NCBI RefSeq assembly: GCF_013344685.1
Contig: NZ_CP050137.1
Location: 2,473,001-2,537,000 of the forward strand
Length of the DNA stretch: 64,000 nt
Direction of reading: 5' to 3'
Origin: Sphingomonas sp. CL5.1
GTDB taxonomy: Bacteria; Pseudomonadota; Alphaproteobacteria; Sphingomonadales; Sphingomonadaceae
The notes under the pieces were generated by a model. That model was not told the origin of the DNA, did no database searches, and was given only the letters and a program-made list of their open reading frames with translations. Position numbers and translations under genes: made by a program. This document shows positions 17,964 through 26,986 of this stretch, in pieces. Every line of letters starts with the position of its first letter. Position 1 is the first letter of the stretch.

Positions 17964-19132
17964 TACTGACTTGCCCCTTGCGCGCCGTCAGCCAGCCCCC
18001 ACCGCCCCATCCACGATCGGATCGTGTTTACCGCCATCGGGAACCCCTCGGGCTGGTTGTAGAAATAGTGCGTCATGCCCTTCAGCGGGAAGAAATCGAC
18101 GAGATGGGCAGGTGCGGCATCGCGGATCGCGCGGCCATGGACCATCATCGTGCCCTGGTCTGCCGTCATTGGCATCATGCCGATCGGCACCGATACATGC
18201 GGCAGGTTCTTCAGGCTGTCGCCGTTCGAATGAGTCGGGCTCCAGATGCTCAGCCAGTTGCGCAGCGTCGACATCCGCCCCATCGGGCCGGGCGCTTCGT
18301 TCGCGGCGCGCGCATCGCCCCAGATCGTGCCGACGGCGCGATCATCGGGGTCGATGGTCAGATCGAGGAAGCGAGGGTCGGCAACGGTGCGGTGCGTGAT
18401 GAACGCGCGGTCGCGGATTCCCAATCCGGTGAGGCGCTTGAGTTCGGCGACAACGAAATCCTCGATGCGTTGGACGCGTGCCTTCTGCCTCAGCCGATAT
18501 TCCGCGAGCCAACCGCGATCAAAAGGTGGTTCGCGCCCCGGAGCGTAGAGGTCGAATTCCGGGTCTCGCCGGTCGGGATCGCGCTCGTCGATCACGGACG
18601 GATCGATGAATTCCTGGTAGAGCTGGCTGCGCGAGGGGCTCGCCGCGATGAGCAGCAGTGCGTTGGCGGGTGCCAGCCGCGTCTTGGTAAGATCGGGCGG
18701 ATCCCCGGCGGGCGTGGCGGTGATCGTGGGGTTCTCGGCCTGGCGCTGGTACAATGAGACTAGCGGGCCGCCGCCTGAAAAGCCGCACAGGATCACTTTC
18801 TGCCAGCCGTGACGCTCGCGCACCCAACGGATCGCTGCGTCTATATCGAGCAGGCAGTTTTCCAGGATGACCACGGCATCGTTGCCCGCGTAGCGCGTGT
18901 TCAGGCCCAGGATGGGGATGCCCGACGTCGCAATGGGCTGCAGCAAATGGTGCCCGTGAAAGTTCGACATCGGATGGACTATGATGATCCCTGTCGTCGC
19001 GCGTGACCCGGCTATCCGGACGAGATTGCCGTAGACGCGCGGATAGAGGCGCGCGATCCCCGAATGGAGTTCGAGACCGGATTGAATTGTGCCGGCCTCG
19101 ATCGGGATCGCCTGAAGCAATTCTTCGAGCAC
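17963..19132 (-). CDS. Alpha/beta hydrolase, paralogue of 13866-14987
   Basis: A 389-residue alpha/beta-hydrolase-fold protein starting with GTG 19132-19130 behind AGGAGAGAG. The nucleophile elbow is CGFSGGGPL (GFSGG) at about residue 125 and GMTHYFYN supplies a likely catalytic His. Shared blocks LNTRYAG, TPAGDP and HRTVADPRFLD tie it to the hydrolase at 13866. It is first in an operon running VOC, PrpF-like, CaiB-like, second hydrolase. Two copies bracketing one operon suggest two successive hydrolytic steps, or two substrates. No characterised family was recognised. Confidence 0.75.
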   Translation of the reverse strand: MLEELLQAIPIEAGTIQSGLELHSGIARLYPRVYGNLVRIAGSRATTGIIIVHPMSNFHGHHLLQPIATSGIPILGLNTRYAGNDAVVILENCLLDIDAAIRWVRERHGWQKVILCGFSGGGPLVSLYQRQAENPTITATPAGDPPDLTKTRLAPANALLLIAASPSRSQLYQEFIDPSVIDERDPDRRDPEFDLYAPGREPPFDRGWLAEYRLRQKARVQRIEDFVVAELKRLTGLGIRDRAFITHRTVADPRFLDLTIDPDDRAVGTIWGDARAANEAPGPMGRMSTLRNWLSIWSPTHSNGDSLKNLPHVSVPIGMMPMTADQGTMMVHGRAIRDAAPAHLVDFFPLKGMTHYFYNQPEGFPMAVNTIRSWMGRWGLADGAQGASQ

Positions 19133-19238
19133 GCTCTCTCCTAAAATTATGTATTGTTAAATCTATTACGTCTATGGGAGATTGCACAGCGATCGCAGGG
19201 GTGTCAAGCTGGCCTCCGGATCCGAACGGGAGTGACTG

Positions 19239-20123
19239 ATGGCGGAGCGTTACGATCACATTCTCTATGAGGTGGAAAATGAAGTCGCGCATATCGTCCT
19301 CAACCGCCCGGAGAAGCTGAACGCGCTTGGCATGGGGCCGGGGTCGAGCCGGGACGAGATCGCGCGCGCGCTGACCATTGCCAGCGAAGACGAATCCATT
19401 GGTTGCGTGCTGATCCGTGCGGCCGGGCGTGCCTTTTGCGCCGGGGGCGACCTCAGCCGGGTCGGCGGCAAGATCGTGTCCGACACCGCGCGCGACAATC
19501 AGATTTTCAACGAAGACGTAATTCGCTTCAACGAGTCCGTGCGCCGGGTGCGTAAGCCCGTGATCGCCGCGGTCCACGGCCTGTGCCTGGGGACCGCGAT
19601 GGGCTTCGTTGCGCAATGCGATTTCGTGATCGCCGCGGACACCGCGCGGTTCGGATTGATCGAGGGGCGCATCGGCCATCCCGGCGCGTCCGATCTCGTT
19701 CCCGTGATCGGAGCGGCCTGGACGAAATATCTGATCTTCACCGGCGAGATGATCGAAGCCTGGCGCGCCGAGCGCATCGGCTTGGTGCTTGCGGTGGAAC
19801 CCGAGGCGTTGCTGCTAGAGCGCGCGGTTGATCTTGCCGAGCGCTTGGCGCGGATGCCGCGCGAGGCCTTGCACCTCAACAAGGCCTGCATCGAAGGCGT
19901 GCTCGAGAGCAGCGGCCGCGCCGCGGGAAGGGTCGCCGGTCGCGCGCACGATGCTATCACCAAGACGATGAGTTCGGTCGCGAAAGCCCCCGATGGTCGT
20001 TATTTCGAGGATATCCTCCGCGCCGAAGGCATGGAGGGGCTGAAGACGGCTCGCGCCGGGCAATATTCCACGCCTTGGCTGCCGGCATCCGGGAGTAAGT
20101 ATGAGTCAGGAAGGAAGCGTTGA
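19239..20123 (+). CDS. Enoyl-CoA hydratase/isomerase family protein
   Basis: A 294-residue crotonase-fold protein; ATG 19239 follows CGGGAG by about six bases. CAGGDLSRVGG is the first oxyanion-hole block. In the second, GLCLGTAMGFVAQCD, the first catalytic Glu of hydratases is missing, while GLIEGRIGHPG keeps a Glu at the second position. Single-Glu crotonases are often isomerases or lyases. The C-terminal extension is longer than usual. It is divergent from the hydrolase operon (promoters in 19133-19238) and its last 18 bases overlap the convergent lyase gene. Confidence 0.83.
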   Translation: MAERYDHILYEVENEVAHIVLNRPEKLNALGMGPGSSRDEIARALTIASEDESIGCVLIRAAGRAFCAGGDLSRVGGKIVSDTARDNQIFNEDVIRFNESVRRVRKPVIAAVHGLCLGTAMGFVAQCDFVIAADTARFGLIEGRIGHPGASDLVPVIGAAWTKYLIFTGEMIEAWRAERIGLVLAVEPEALLLERAVDLAERLARMPREALHLNKACIEGVLESSGRAAGRVAGRAHDAITKTMSSVAKAPDGRYFEDILRAEGMEGLKTARAGQYSTPWLPASGSKYESGRKR

Positions 20124-21008
20124 GCGCTCGATTGACGCGTCCAGTTCCTCATACTCGCCATAGCCAAGCGTCTCGTAGAGTTCGGCTCGCGTCTGCATGG
20201 CGTTCAGCTGCGCGGCGGCGCTGCCGTCCTGCGCCAGCGTGGCGTAAAGGGACTCTTGCGCGCGTGCGGCGACCCGGAGGGCGCTGACCGGCCAAATCAC
20301 CATCCGGAATCCCATCTCTGCGAACTCGTCGGCGGTGAAGAAGGGGGTCTTGCCGAATTCGGTCATGTTGGCCAGCAAGGGCGCCTGCACCCGGGTTGCA
20401 AAGGTGCTGAACATCTCGGCGTCGTGCAGCGCTTCGGGGAAGATCGCATCCGCCCCGGCGGCGCGGTAGAGATTGGCGCGGTCGATCGCAGCCTCCAGGC
20501 CTTCCTGCGCAACGGCGTCGGTGCGCGCGACGATCACCATGTTGCGACGGGCACGGGCGGCCGCGGCGATCTTCGCGGCCATCTCGTGCGCATCGGCGAG
20601 CTTCTTGTCGCTCAGATGACCGCACTTTTTCGGGAGTATCTGGTCCTCGATCTGCACGGCTCCGGCGCCCGCTTCCTCGAATCGGCGGACCATGTGCATG
20701 GCATTGAGCGCACCGCCAAAGCCGGTGTCGCCGTCGACCAGCATCGGTAGATCCGCTGCGTGGAAGCATTGCCGGATGTGGAAGCACAGATCGTCGATCG
20801 TCGTGGTGCCGAGATCCGGAAGCCCCATCGCGGCCGATACTGCGGCACCCGAGAGATACAACGCTTCGAAACCCGCACGCCGAGCCTGGATCGCCGAGAG
20901 CCCGTTATAGACGCCCGGCATGCGGAGGATGTCGGGCTGTTCCAGTAGCGCGCGGAAGCGCTGGCCCGCCGGGATTGTGGAACGGTCGGCCGCAACCAGC
21001 GACACCAT
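20106..21008 (-). CDS. Isocitrate lyase / PEP mutase superfamily C-C lyase
   Basis: A 300-residue TIM-barrel enzyme. VDGDTGFGG binds Mg2+ and KKCGH is the catalytic-loop signature of lyases such as 2-methylisocitrate lyase; true PEP mutases and hydrolases lack that Cys. VQIEDQ and ARTDA are also family blocks. It likely cleaves a 2-hydroxy- or alkyl-malate-type acid to pyruvate or glyoxylate plus another acid. The gap to the AcuI-like gene is one base, so both are in one unit with a probable role in short-chain end products. Oxaloacetate decarboxylase relatives are the main alternative. Confidence 0.83.
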   Translation of the reverse strand: MVSLVAADRSTIPAGQRFRALLEQPDILRMPGVYNGLSAIQARRAGFEALYLSGAAVSAAMGLPDLGTTTIDDLCFHIRQCFHAADLPMLVDGDTGFGGALNAMHMVRRFEEAGAGAVQIEDQILPKKCGHLSDKKLADAHEMAAKIAAAARARRNMVIVARTDAVAQEGLEAAIDRANLYRAAGADAIFPEALHDAEMFSTFATRVQAPLLANMTEFGKTPFFTADEFAEMGFRMVIWPVSALRVAARAQESLYATLAQDGSAAAQLNAMQTRAELYETLGYGEYEELDASIERSTLPS

Positions 21009-21009
21009 A

Positions 21010-21996
21010 TCAGCGCGTCACGTCGATCACGATCCGTCCGCGCGTCTGGCCGGCCAGGATCTGGGGCGCGAGTTCGGGGAGCCTGCTCATCGGTTCGACG
21101 GAAGTGATGCTGGCAAGCAGGGCGGGTTCGAGATCCCGCGCGAGCCGCTGCCACGCGCGTGCGCGCTTGGCGAGGGGCGCCATAACCGAATCGACGCCAA
21201 GCAGAGCCACGCCGCGCAGGATGTGCGGAAGGACCGTGGCGGGAAGGTCCACGCCGCCGGCCAGGCCACAAGCCGCGACCGCGCCGCCATAGGCTGCCTG
21301 CGAGAGGACCGTCGCCAGCGTTGCGCTGCCGACCGAATCGACTGCCCCCGCCCAGCGCTCCTTCGCCAGCGGCGGTCCTTTCTCCTGCAATTCCTGGCGC
21401 GCCACAAAAGCGGTCGCGCCGAGGGAGGACAGGTATGCATGCGTCTCGACGCGCCCGGTGGAGGCCGTCACCCGGTAACCGGCCTTGGCCAAGAGTGCGA
21501 TGGCGATCGATCCGACGCCGCCAGCGGCACCGGTGACCAGCACTTCGCGTTCGCCCTTGCCGACGCCCCAATCCTCCAGCGCATCGACGCAGAGCGCGGC
21601 CGTGTAGCCGGCGGTGCCGATCGCCGCTGCCTGCTCCAGCGAAAGCGCCTCCGGCAGGCGGACCAGCCATTCCGGTTTTACGCGCTGGTAACGGGTGTAA
21701 CCGCCCTGCTCGATTTCCGACATGCCCCAGCCGTTCACGACGACCCTGTCGCCCGGGGACCATTGCTGCGATCGAGATTCGACCACAGTGCCGGCGATGT
21801 CGATCCCGGCGATCATGGGTAGGCGCCGGGCGATCTTCTTGCCCAGCACCGCCATCCCGTCCTTGTAGTTCAGGCTCGAAAAACTGACTTCGACCAGAAC
21901 GTCGTGGTCGGGAAGATTCGCCAGCGTCAGGTCGCGCTCGCTGGCCACCTGCTTGCCATCAACGTCCTCGATCATCACGGCGCGGAATTTGGGCAT
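21010..21996 (-). CDS. acuI: AcuI/YhdH-type acryloyl-CoA reductase (MDR superfamily)
   Basis: A 328-residue zinc-free medium-chain reductase. LNYKDGMAVLG, MIAGIDIAGTV, the NADP-binding VTGAAGGVGSIAIALLAK and the C-terminal AGQTRGRIVIDV are characteristic of AcuI/YhdH, which reduces acryloyl-CoA to propanoyl-CoA with NADPH. ATG 21996 (MPKFRAVMI) is chosen over a longer frame because YhdH proteins begin at this point. It is directly upstream of the ICL-type lyase and downstream of the IclR regulator, suggesting the pair clears C3 or methyl-branched CoA products. Substrate identity is inference. Confidence 0.83.
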   Translation of the reverse strand: MPKFRAVMIEDVDGKQVASERDLTLANLPDHDVLVEVSFSSLNYKDGMAVLGKKIARRLPMIAGIDIAGTVVESRSQQWSPGDRVVVNGWGMSEIEQGGYTRYQRVKPEWLVRLPEALSLEQAAAIGTAGYTAALCVDALEDWGVGKGEREVLVTGAAGGVGSIAIALLAKAGYRVTASTGRVETHAYLSSLGATAFVARQELQEKGPPLAKERWAGAVDSVGSATLATVLSQAAYGGAVAACGLAGGVDLPATVLPHILRGVALLGVDSVMAPLAKRARAWQRLARDLEPALLASITSVEPMSRLPELAPQILAGQTRGRIVIDVTR

Positions 21997-22066
21997 CAGG
22001 TCCTCGATATGCAGCTTCGATCGGGTAAAATTACGGATAGGGCATTCAAATAGCAATATATGTAAT

Positions 22067-22939
22067 TCAATGAACTGGCAGCGTTGTTGTCATCATCGAT
22101 GCGAAGCCGAGTTCTGCTGAGATATCTGCGGCAAAATTTCGCAGCGAGACTGCTATTGCACTATCGGGAGAGACATTGAGTTCGCCAGCGGGGCCAAGGG
22201 TCGAGAGTGCTGCTACCAGCGCACCGCGATGGTCGAATATCGGTGCGGAAAGCGCATTGACGGTAGGATTCAGTCCGCCTTCCGTCGTGCCGAGTCCAGC
22301 CTTGACGACATCGTCAAACACCTTGTCGATTTCGAGTTCGGAGGGTGCGTGCCGCGACTCCTCGCCAAATAGCGCACCGACATCGCGGTCGATCAGCTTT
22401 TGCGTGAGAGTCCGTGGCAACCAGGCGCCAAAAACGAGCCCGGTGGCGGAACTCAGTATTGGCATGACCTCGCCGACGCGCGTGCCGATCGTGATTGGGC
22501 GACGTGCCTCTTCGACGGCAATGATCGTCGGCCCCTCATGGGCCCAAACCGCAAGCGCAACCGAAAATCCCAGGTCGGCGCAAATCAGCGGTAGCCGCGA
22601 GCCCCCGAGGCGGACGACATCGATCGATTGAATAGCGCGTAGACCCATCAGGCGTGCCATGGGCCCCAATTTGTACCGGGCGGTCGCTTCATCGCGCTCC
22701 ACAAGCTGCGATCGGATGAGGCTGACCATATAGCGGTGGGCCTTCGCCGGAGGCATCCCGGCACTGGCGGCAAGCGTCTTCAGCATCGGCGGCGGCCTGT
22801 CGAAGGCATGCTCCATCAGCGCAGCCATCAGCCGCATGCCGATCTCGAGAGACTGGATGCCGAGCTTTCCGTCCTCTGTGTTTGCGGACTGCAACTCCAA
22901 TTCGGAAGCGTCGTGAACGGGTTTTGAACTTCGAGGCAA
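22067..22939 (-). CDS. IclR family transcriptional regulator
   Basis: A regulator of up to 290 residues with an N-terminal winged helix (SLEIGMRLMAAL to KAHRYMVSLIRSQLVERD, about residues 28-90) and a C-terminal effector domain ending LRNFAADISAELGF. The first possible start is TTG 22939-22937 with AAGGAG about 11 bases upstream; an internal start would still keep the helix-turn-helix, so the N-terminus is uncertain. It lies between a VOC gene and the acuI-like gene on the same strand and is the only regulator of the left half, so it may control the aromatic operons there. Confidence 0.88.
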   Translation of the reverse strand: MPRSSKPVHDASELELQSANTEDGKLGIQSLEIGMRLMAALMEHAFDRPPPMLKTLAASAGMPPAKAHRYMVSLIRSQLVERDEATARYKLGPMARLMGLRAIQSIDVVRLGGSRLPLICADLGFSVALAVWAHEGPTIIAVEEARRPITIGTRVGEVMPILSSATGLVFGAWLPRTLTQKLIDRDVGALFGEESRHAPSELEIDKVFDDVVKAGLGTTEGGLNPTVNALSAPIFDHRGALVAALSTLGPAGELNVSPDSAIAVSLRNFAADISAELGFASMMTTTLPVH

Positions 22940-23040
22940 ACGGGCTGACTCCTTGTGGAGACGGGATGCTAGGAAGGGCTCCGGTCAAAGCCAAGCCAGC
23001 ATGGGAAGGCGACTTGAAATTCGCGATTCCCGCCGTCCGA

Positions 23041-23640
23041 TTAGTCGTGCGCTCCGGGGCGAGACAATCGTCGTTCCTTGATCCACTCCACAACACTGTT
23101 ACTGCCGCCGTCCTGGGCGCTTCGCTCTTTCAGTTCCTGCCATCTCGCGACGTCCTGGGCAGCCTGCGCGCCATGCAGCTTCCATTCGGGAACGACATCC
23201 GCCGTCAGTTCAAGGCGGAGGCCGTTGGGGTCGTGGAAGTAGATGCTGTAGATGATCCCATGCTTCACGGGGCCGACATAATCGATGCCCTCTGCAGCCA
23301 GATGCCGGGCCCAGCCGTTGACAGCCTCGACCGATCCAGCATCCAGCGCGAGGTGATTGAATATATCGTAAGCGGGATGCGATGGAGCTGGGGCAGGCGG
23401 CAGATCGAGGGATTCGAAAAATGCGATCGTCGACCCATCGGCCATCTCGAAGAACAGATGGATGTAAGGGAAGGGGTCACCGGTCGATGGAATGGCATCA
23501 TCGATGACGGAACTGACCAGCTTCATGCGCAGAACGCGGGTGTAGAAGTCCACCGTCCCGCTTACGTCGTGCGTGACATAGGCCGTATGGTGCACCATCC
23601 GCGGCGGCCCGGAGTTCAGGGTATCCTGCTGGTTCCGCAC
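23041..23640 (-). CDS. VOC-fold metalloenzyme (dioxygenase/epimerase-like)
   Basis: A 199-residue VOC protein starting with GTG 23640 behind GGAGG. Candidate metal ligands are His of MVHHTAYV (about 16), His of FNHLALD (about 93) and Glu of LRLELT (about 142). It resembles the enzyme at 17421-17963, sharing STGDPFPYIH-like and DPNGLRLEL blocks, so the two are paralogues. The C-terminal 50 residues are charged and variable. It lies 101 bases upstream of the IclR gene on the same strand. Extradiol dioxygenase and CoA-epimerase roles both remain possible. Confidence 0.82.
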   Translation of the reverse strand: MRNQQDTLNSGPPRMVHHTAYVTHDVSGTVDFYTRVLRMKLVSSVIDDAIPSTGDPFPYIHLFFEMADGSTIAFFESLDLPPAPAPSHPAYDIFNHLALDAGSVEAVNGWARHLAAEGIDYVGPVKHGIIYSIYFHDPNGLRLELTADVVPEWKLHGAQAAQDVARWQELKERSAQDGGSNSVVEWIKERRLSRPGAHD

Positions 23641-23967
23641 GTTGCCTCCGTTATCGATTCCGAAATTGGCATTCGCTGGGCTTTACCCCAACCGGCCGTG
23701 ATTAAACATCATCATTCAGCGTATCGTTATAGAAAATATTCGTGCGACGCCAGTCGATTGGTTCGATGTGCGCGGCCGCATAAAACCGGGCTGGGATCGA
23801 TCGACGAGATTACGCGACAGGCAGGACGGGTATAGGAGTTGATCACCGACTTCCTCGCGGAATCCTTACGTCGGTTGAACAAAATCAAATAAATCAGGTA
23901 TCTTTTTATCCAATCCTCTCATTTGTTTCGGGCGAACTGAGTCGCCTGGCCACTCTGGAGGATCGCC
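23641..23967. other. AT-richer intergenic region before the pseudogene
   Basis: A 327-base gap between the divergent VOC gene and the amidohydrolase pseudogene. It is visibly richer in A+T than its surroundings, especially 23880-23930. It contains AAATCAGGTATCT (23891-23903), close to AAATAGGTATCT in the operator in front of the intact amidohydrolase at 42586, so an ancestral regulatory site may survive here. GGAGG at 23957-23961 precedes the pseudogene ATG. No coding region was seen. Confidence 0.4.
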
Positions 23968-25177
23968 ATGTTGGAAAAGCTATGCCCCTTCGTGTTCAGC
24001 TGTGATGCTCATGTTGCGGAACCCCCGATCTGTTCGTCAAGAACGTGCCCAAGAATCTACAGCAATATGTCATCCGCAGCGAGGCGGATGGTAATATGCG
24101 GATCACCAAGATCGGTGACCAGATCATCTTGAAGATCTGGATCAATTTCCATACCCACAAGACCGGCGCCAGCGACGCAACCTTCAACGAGCAGGCGGCG
24201 GACAGGTTCTGCACCGACTCGAAGGACAATTTCGTTTCCGATTGCGCGGCCGATACCCGGCATCGTGGCGCACGCGATCTACAACTGCGTCTGGCTGATA
24301 TGGACCGTGACGGCGATGATGCGGAACTGGTATTTCCTTCGCTCGGCCTGATGCTCCCCCGCATTGCCCACCGCGAAGCCCAGAGCGTAGCCTGCAGGAT
24401 CTGGAACGACTGGGCCTGGGATTATTGCGCACCGGTTCGTGATCGCCTGATCCCGGCGGCGATGATTCCCCATGCATCGACTTTGAAGATGCGCTCGTAG
24501 AGTGCAAGCGAACGGCTGAAAAGGGATTTGCAACGTTCTGCCTCTGGGAAGGCCTCAACAACTACAACGATCCGCGCTGGGATTCGATTTTCGGTTTTGC
24601 TGGAGGCATGGGAATTCCGCTGGTTTTCCAAACTGGCGTCGGGGATATCAACATCCGCGCTTTGAAGGGGCCGGTGGGGCACTCTACAATTATACGCGCC
24701 AGATCAACGACGCGGTTGATGTAATCACGCAGTTGGTTGCTGCGGCGTTCTCGATCGCAATCCCAAGTCCCACATTCTCTTTGCGGAGCACAGCGCCGGC
24801 TGGCTTTGGGGCCTCGCTGAGCGCATGGACGAAGTTTACAACGAGCACGCTCCGTCGATCAAACCAAGGCTATTCCGCCTGCCGACCCAGATCGTTCGCG
24901 ACCAAGTCCATTGCGCGCTGCAGAATGACGGCAACTCGTCGATGGCGATCCGTAAGGGAATAGGTATCGGAGCTCTCCTGTTCGCAACCGATTACCCCCA
25001 CGCTGGACATTTCCGTTCTCGAAAAACGTCGTGGACAAAATGGTCGCCGACAATCCTGAAGTATCGATCGAGGAACTCGTCGCCGTTCTTGGCGACAATG
25101 CGGCGACGCTGTTCAGTCGTGCGAACCTTCAACCCATGGTCCAAGCGCGCAAAGCGGAAGTGATGGCGGCAGCCTGA
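23968..25177 (+). pseudogene. Amidohydrolase (ACMSD-like) pseudogene, several frameshifts
   Basis: A broken gene for an ACMSD-like, metal-dependent TIM-barrel amidohydrolase, paralogous to the intact one at 41453-42586. It starts at ATG 23968 behind GGAGG and ends at TGA 25175-25177. Reading CDAHVAEPPDLF, LVFPSLGLMLP, LYNYTRQINDAV, VLDRNPK, ATDYPHA and VVDKMVADNP in order requires changing frame near 24020, 24475, 24680, 24750 and 25010. The homologous blocks remain collinear with the intact copy, so decay is by small indels rather than deletion. Sequencing error could explain one or two shifts but hardly five within 1.2 kb. A strong hairpin terminator follows at 25251. Confidence 0.85.
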
Positions 25178-25250
25178 AACACATATCAAAGCCTGTTCCC
25201 GGACTACCCGTCGATTCATTCTCCGATGGGGTCCTTTTTGAGGCGTAAGG

Positions 25251-25280
25251 CCGGCGGCGTTGATCGCCGCCGGTGATTTT
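25251..25280 (+). terminator. Rho-independent terminator after the pseudogene
   Basis: A perfect 9-bp stem CCGGCGGCG (25251-25259) and CGCCGCCGG (25265-25273) encloses loop TTGAT and is followed by TGATTTT. It lies 73 bases after the pseudogene stop and 110 bases before the end of the convergent CoA ligase gene, so it best serves the plus-strand transcript. Confidence 0.72.
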
Positions 25281-25388
25281 CCTGCCAATGATCGTTGTGC
25301 CTTTGGGGCGATCTGCTTGGCGCATCGGAATCTACCGCCTGAAATTAGCGAATCCGTCGCTGACCAAAAAATTGAAAAATGCGTACGA

Positions 25389-26888
25389 CTAGGTTTGCGC
25401 CGCTGCTTTGCGCGCTTCAGCGGCAGCCTCGAGGAGAGGTTTCAGATCTCGCTTCAGTACCTTGCCGTTAGGATTGTGCGGCAATGCGTCGAGGATAAGG
25501 ATCGTGCGCGGCACCTTGTTGTCGGCAAGGTGCTCGCGGCAGAAGGCAGCGAGTTCCTGTTCGCTCACCGTTGCGCCGTTCGCGAGCGTGATCGCCGCCG
25601 CGATATCTTCGCCGAGCACCGGATGATCGATTCCGACGACCGCCGCATCCTTCACGGCGGGGTGCTGGTGAAGCACCGTTTCCACCTCCAATGGCGTGAT
25701 GTTGTAGCCGCCGCGGATAATCAGCTCTTTCGAGCGGCCGCAGATGATCAGGTCGCCATCTGTATCGACGAATCCAAGGTCCCCGGTCCTGGTCCAGCCG
25801 CCACGGAACGACGCTGCCGTGGCTTCCTCGTCCCGCCAATAGCGGCGCGGATGCTTCTGGAAGCCGTAGATTTCCCCTACCACACCGGCCTCATTGATTA
25901 CGGCGCCATCCTCGTCGCGGACCTGCATGTTGGCTGGGAGACGGCCGACGCAACCGGGTTTCAATACCTGTTCCTGGCTCGATGTGCCGACGCCGACTCC
26001 GCCTTCGGACATGCCGTAGCTGTTGCGCATCCTGATATGCGGCCAGAGCTTCAGCGCGCGCACGACGGAGTCGTTCGGCAATGGCGCGGTGCCCGTCATC
26101 AGATAGCGCACGCCGGCGAAATCGTAATTGGCCACCTCCGGGTGATCGAGGATCAGCCGCAGCATCGATGGTACGAGATAGACGAGGTTCGGCCGCTTAT
26201 CGCGTACCAGCTCAAGGAAGCCCCTGGGATCGAATTTGGGCTGGGTATAGGCCGTCGCCCCGCCGCGCGCGGGCAGCATGACGATGCCCAGATTACCGCC
26301 CGATCCGGTCAGCGGGAGCGCGTGGAGCGTCGACCGCGATCGATCCATGTTGGTGCCGGTGACGCCGGTCATCAGATCGGGGTGGGAGACCACGACGCCC
26401 TTGATCTTGCCCGTCGTGCCCGACGTGGCGAGAATCTCCGCATCGGCCGCAGGGTCGAGCGCGGCCTGGTCCGGCAGGGCGGGGAGATCGCGCGGCATCG
26501 CATCCGTGGTCCACACCCGTTCCATCCCCAGTCCCTCGACGAGTCCGGGGATGTCGGTGATCGCGAAGCGGGGTTCGATCAGTGCGGCATAATCACGCAC
26601 CTCCTTGGCGGAAAAGCGCGTGTTGATTGGCACCGCGATTCCCCCGGCGCGAAACACCGCGAACACCGCGATCGCCATCTCCACCGCATGCGCGTTGCTG
26701 ATCGGCAGGAACACCCGGTCCCCCGGAACCAGACCCGCAGCGGCAAGGCCGCCGCCGATTTCGTCGGCTTCGCGGTCCCATTCGGCGAAGGTGATCGCGC
26801 GCCGCGTGTCGTCATGCGCGATATCGTCGCGCTGGTGCACGGCACGTACCTTGAGGGCGTCACTGATACGCTGGACCTTGCTTGTCAT
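25389..26888 (-). CDS. Acyl-CoA synthetase (AMP-forming)
   Basis: A 499-residue ANL ligase. A3 reads ATSGTTGKIKG, the hinge region RTGDLGFVDTDG, and A10 LPHNPNGKVLKRDL with the catalytic lysine. The GGYNITPLEVE block is normal. It is divergent from the MaoC/crotonase/kinase operon and shares its 98-base promoter, which carries one copy of the TACCTAGTTATAC element (26951-26963). It is therefore probably the activating ligase of the right-hand pathway, co-regulated with it. Its closest characterised type cannot be fixed by eye. Confidence 0.9.
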   Translation of the reverse strand: MTSKVQRISDALKVRAVHQRDDIAHDDTRRAITFAEWDREADEIGGGLAAAGLVPGDRVFLPISNAHAVEMAIAVFAVFRAGGIAVPINTRFSAKEVRDYAALIEPRFAITDIPGLVEGLGMERVWTTDAMPRDLPALPDQAALDPAADAEILATSGTTGKIKGVVVSHPDLMTGVTGTNMDRSRSTLHALPLTGSGGNLGIVMLPARGGATAYTQPKFDPRGFLELVRDKRPNLVYLVPSMLRLILDHPEVANYDFAGVRYLMTGTAPLPNDSVVRALKLWPHIRMRNSYGMSEGGVGVGTSSQEQVLKPGCVGRLPANMQVRDEDGAVINEAGVVGEIYGFQKHPRRYWRDEEATAASFRGGWTRTGDLGFVDTDGDLIICGRSKELIIRGGYNITPLEVETVLHQHPAVKDAAVVGIDHPVLGEDIAAAITLANGATVSEQELAAFCREHLADNKVPRTILILDALPHNPNGKVLKRDLKPLLEAAAEARKAAAQT

Positions 26889-26950
26889 CTCTCGCCCCCG
26901 AAACCCTTCAATCTGCCAGATCGCTCTTGCGTGATAGCGCCATCGTACAT

Positions 26951-26968
26951 TACCTAGTTATACAAGAC
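26951..26968 (+). promoter_or_regulatory. TACCTAGTTATAC-type operator, ligase / MaoC promoter
   Basis: TACCTAGTTATACAAGAC lies between the divergent CoA ligase (start 26888) and MaoC-type gene (start 26987). Its first 13 bases are identical to the reverse complement of 38039-38051. The left half-site is complete and the right half is degenerate. The element recurs before most units of the right half; binding by a GntR/FCD protein encoded here is inference. Confidence 0.7.
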
Positions 26969-26986
26969 GATCAAGGGAGAGGACCG

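Noticed and set aside
25260..26957. A 565-codon plus-strand frame opposite the CoA synthetase
   Set aside because: Shadow of the minus-strand synthetase; no motifs, atypical composition.
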